From positions 62,001-126,000 of the forward strand of contig JAJOHG010000003.1 of the NCBI GenBank assembly GCA_021029095.1: a stretch of 64,000 bases of DNA, written 5' to 3'. The translations under genes and the position numbers were made by a program. The DNA is from Phellopilus nigrolimitatus. Its lineage: Eukaryota > Basidiomycota > Agaricomycetes > Hymenochaetales > Hymenochaetaceae. This document shows positions 62,036 through 64,000 of the stretch, piece after piece. Position 1 is the stretch's first letter, and the number at the start of each line of letters is the position of its first letter. Below the pieces are notes generated by a model, which was not told the origin of the DNA, ran no database searches, and saw nothing but the letters and a program-made list of their open reading frames with translations.

Positions 62036-64000
62036 ATGCCACTTCAACCTAGCGTTTGTGCTACTGTTTCCCAGTCCTGCTTGCGCTCTCAGACTTTATT
62101 GTCTTTGTTTTGTGCTCGTAGATTTTCTACTCTCATGGCGAAACGCGATCGTTCTGCAGAGCATGAAGACGGTGACTATGTTGACAAGAGAGCGCGTCTC
62201 GACACAAAGACGCTCTATAACAAGATAGCCACACCCGGGAACGCATCTGCCGTCGACAAAAATCCGCCTCTTAAAGTACTTCTCAATGTCGTTGAAAACG
62301 GATTGAAAACTCCGGAGAAAGGTGACGCTGTTGTGTATTGGATGAGGATGGAAGATCTACGCAGTGCGTAAAGCTTCCTCCACACCCTTGCTTTTCCGAA
62401 TCGCTCATGGTTGTTGATAGTTGTTGACAATCGGGCAATCAGCCTCGCGTCGCAGCAAGCTGAAAGGGATGGGATACCACTTGTCGTTCTTTTTGTCATA
62501 AGCCCACAGGATTACGAGGCACATGACAGAAGCTGTAGGCGAATTGATTTTATGCTCCGCAACTTGAAAGTCCTCAAGGTACGTATCGTATCGCTTTCTA
62601 CTAATAGAGCACAAACCAAATGCGGAAGTCGCTACGCCTTACAGCAATCTCTAGACGAGCTGAATATTCCTTTATATGTTGTCACACACAAACCACGGCG
62701 CTCCGTGCCTGCAAAGGTTGTATCACTGCTACAGGAATGGGGAGCAAGCCGTCTGTTCGCAAACATTTCTTATGAGGCGAGTCGTCTCATTATAAATTGC
62801 ACTTTTGTACTAAAACGGTCTAAGGTGGATGAATTGCGCCGAGATATCAAGACTTGCGAGGAAGGAAAAAATAAGGGCGTGAGATGCGACTTTATTCAAG
62901 ATAAACTGCTAGTAAATCCTGGAGTTTTGACAACTAAGAATGGGAAAGCATACGCCGTGAGCGATGCAACTTCGTCATTAGCTATCTCACTAAAGATTGT
63001 ATAGGTTTATTCACCATGGCAAAGGAATTGGCTTGCTGTGCTCAATAATAACTTGGATTGGATCTCAGAAGCTCCGACACCAAAAGCAAATAGCAGGTCA
63101 ATCCGATCTTCCGAACGCTTTAGAGAACTCTTTCAGACCGCGATTCCCGAGTTCGTCGAGGGTTTCAAATGTTCTGACAAGGAAAACATGACAAAGTTTT
63201 GGCCTGCCGGAGCAGAAACGGCAATGCAGGTACTATACATAACTGACAGACTCCCCTCTCGAAACAAACTATTCATATCGTGAACGAAGATGCTTGACAG
63301 GTTTCTGCATACAAAGGCTCGTGCTGAGCAACTCGGCGAAGTTTCGCCTCTCACGGGAGGGGCCGAGACGTCCGAAAAGGACAGTCGCGTCAAGAGGTAT
63401 TCTGACGGACGGAATCATGTCGATATGGATACGACATCACGCCTGAGGTGGGCTTGCTTGTTTGCCTTAAAACAATGTGTAACTCCGGAGCCGCCTTTTT
63501 TGAATGCATATAGTCCTTATCTAGCGTCTGGAGTAGTTTCTGCACGAGCCTGTGTTCGTCATACTATGAGTTTTCTTGAATGTAATAAGGTGGAGGGCAG
63601 TAAGGATAACGGGGTCGGGACGTGGGTTCAGGAACTTGGTGAGCATCTTGTGTTCTTGTACGGACTAGATCATGTTTTATTTTTCATGAAGCATGGAGAG
63701 ATTTCTACAATCACGTCATGGTCGCTTTTCCGCGCGTGTCCATGGGAAGGCCCTACCTCGAGAAATTCGCAGACGTAAAGTGGGAAGTCAACGAGGAGCA
63801 TCTTCAAGCGTGGAAAGATGGCAAAACAGGTGTGCCCATTGTTGATGCTGTGAGCTGTCTTTATGGATCATCCGTCGGCAAAACCATTTATTGAAGACTT
63901 TCGTCAGGCGATGAGGCAGCTGAAGGAGTTTGGTGAGTAAAATCTGCAAGAACGGAACATAAAGTGACTCGCCGATACAATGTTTGCTTCTTAGGCTGGA
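62036..64000 (+). CDS. PHR1: Deoxyribodipyrimidine (CPD) photolyase, partial at window edge
   Basis: Photolyases use light energy via FADH to split UV-induced dimers. Spliced exons give VVYWMRMEDLRIVDNRAISL, PLVVLFVISPQDYEAHDRSC, ANISYEVDELRRD and DFIQDKLLVNPGVLTTKNGK, followed by AYAVYSPWQRNW and PYLASGVVSARACVRH, typical of fungal class I CPD photolyases. The first ATG (62036) begins a basic leader with SLFCARRFSTL, which looks like a mitochondrial presequence. A second in-frame ATG at 62135 starts MAKRDRSAEHEDG, with a possible nuclear signal DKRARLD. The 3' end lies outside the window. A 48-nt GC-AG intron (62777-62824) is inferred. Confidence 0.9.
62777..62824 (+). other. GC-AG intron in PHR1
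   Basis: The donor is GCGAGT directly after SYE and the acceptor TCTAAG, with a TACTAAAA branch-like element near the end. Removal joins ISYE to VDELRRD, the conserved photolyase text. It is 48 nt, a multiple of three without stops, so retention would insert 16 residues rather than truncate the protein. Confidence 0.65.

Overview
This window is ordinary nuclear DNA of a filamentous fungus, most likely an agaricomycete basidiomycete. Genes are packed at about one per 2.3 kb on both strands and are broken by many 45-70 nt introns with GTRNGT-like donors, CTNAC-like branch sites and short acceptors. The protein set (glucoamylase with a starch-binding domain, CPD photolyase, NDR kinase, a coilin homologue, a JMJD7-type hydroxylase) fits that group. 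I see no rRNA, tRNA, CRISPR, prophage or plasmid feature. Gene models were built by hand: I translated all frames and joined exons at splice sites that preserve family motifs.

Layout. 1-3 kb: two unrecognised minus-strand genes and an intergenic MITE with hAT hallmarks. 3-8 kb: an anion:cation symporter-type MFS permease directly upstream of an L-lactate dehydrogenase (flavocytochrome b2). 8-15.4 kb: a U1A/U2B''-type RRM protein, ceramide synthase LAG1, a glucoamylase interrupted by an in-frame stop at its active site, and a monocarboxylate-type MFS transporter. 15.4-17 kb: a gene-free, repeat-rich patch with palindromes, a 36-bp tandem repeat, a long inverted repeat and a terminal hairpin. 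17-33 kb: glucose-6-phosphate dehydrogenase, a LON-domain/RING protein, an STB6-like protein, a CCDC47-like ER protein, a small unknown and a PX/PXB protein. 33-47 kb: NDR kinase, coilin homologue, SEC63, GH88 hydrolase, a disordered unknown and a mitochondrial PDK-type kinase. 47-56 kb: ORC4, MED20, a JMJD7-like JmjC protein and ELG1. 56-64 kb: a bHLH factor, Pelota/DOM34, a TXNDC9-like protein and a photolyase cut by the window end.

Most genes are housekeeping and are not a cluster. Three local themes stand out. The transporter and lactate dehydrogenase are adjacent. Two DNA-replication genes, ORC4 and ELG1, lie 3 kb apart and both have MluI-cell-cycle-box-like sites in short divergent promoters. 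The repeat patches at 2.1-2.6 kb and 15.5-16.3 kb are the only mobile-element-like DNA. I did not find a previously undescribed multi-gene system. The most unusual single observations are the glucoamylase nonsense codon, the hAT-like MITE with a perfect 8-bp target duplication, the basic N-terminal extension of ORC4, and the probable dual targeting of the photolyase.
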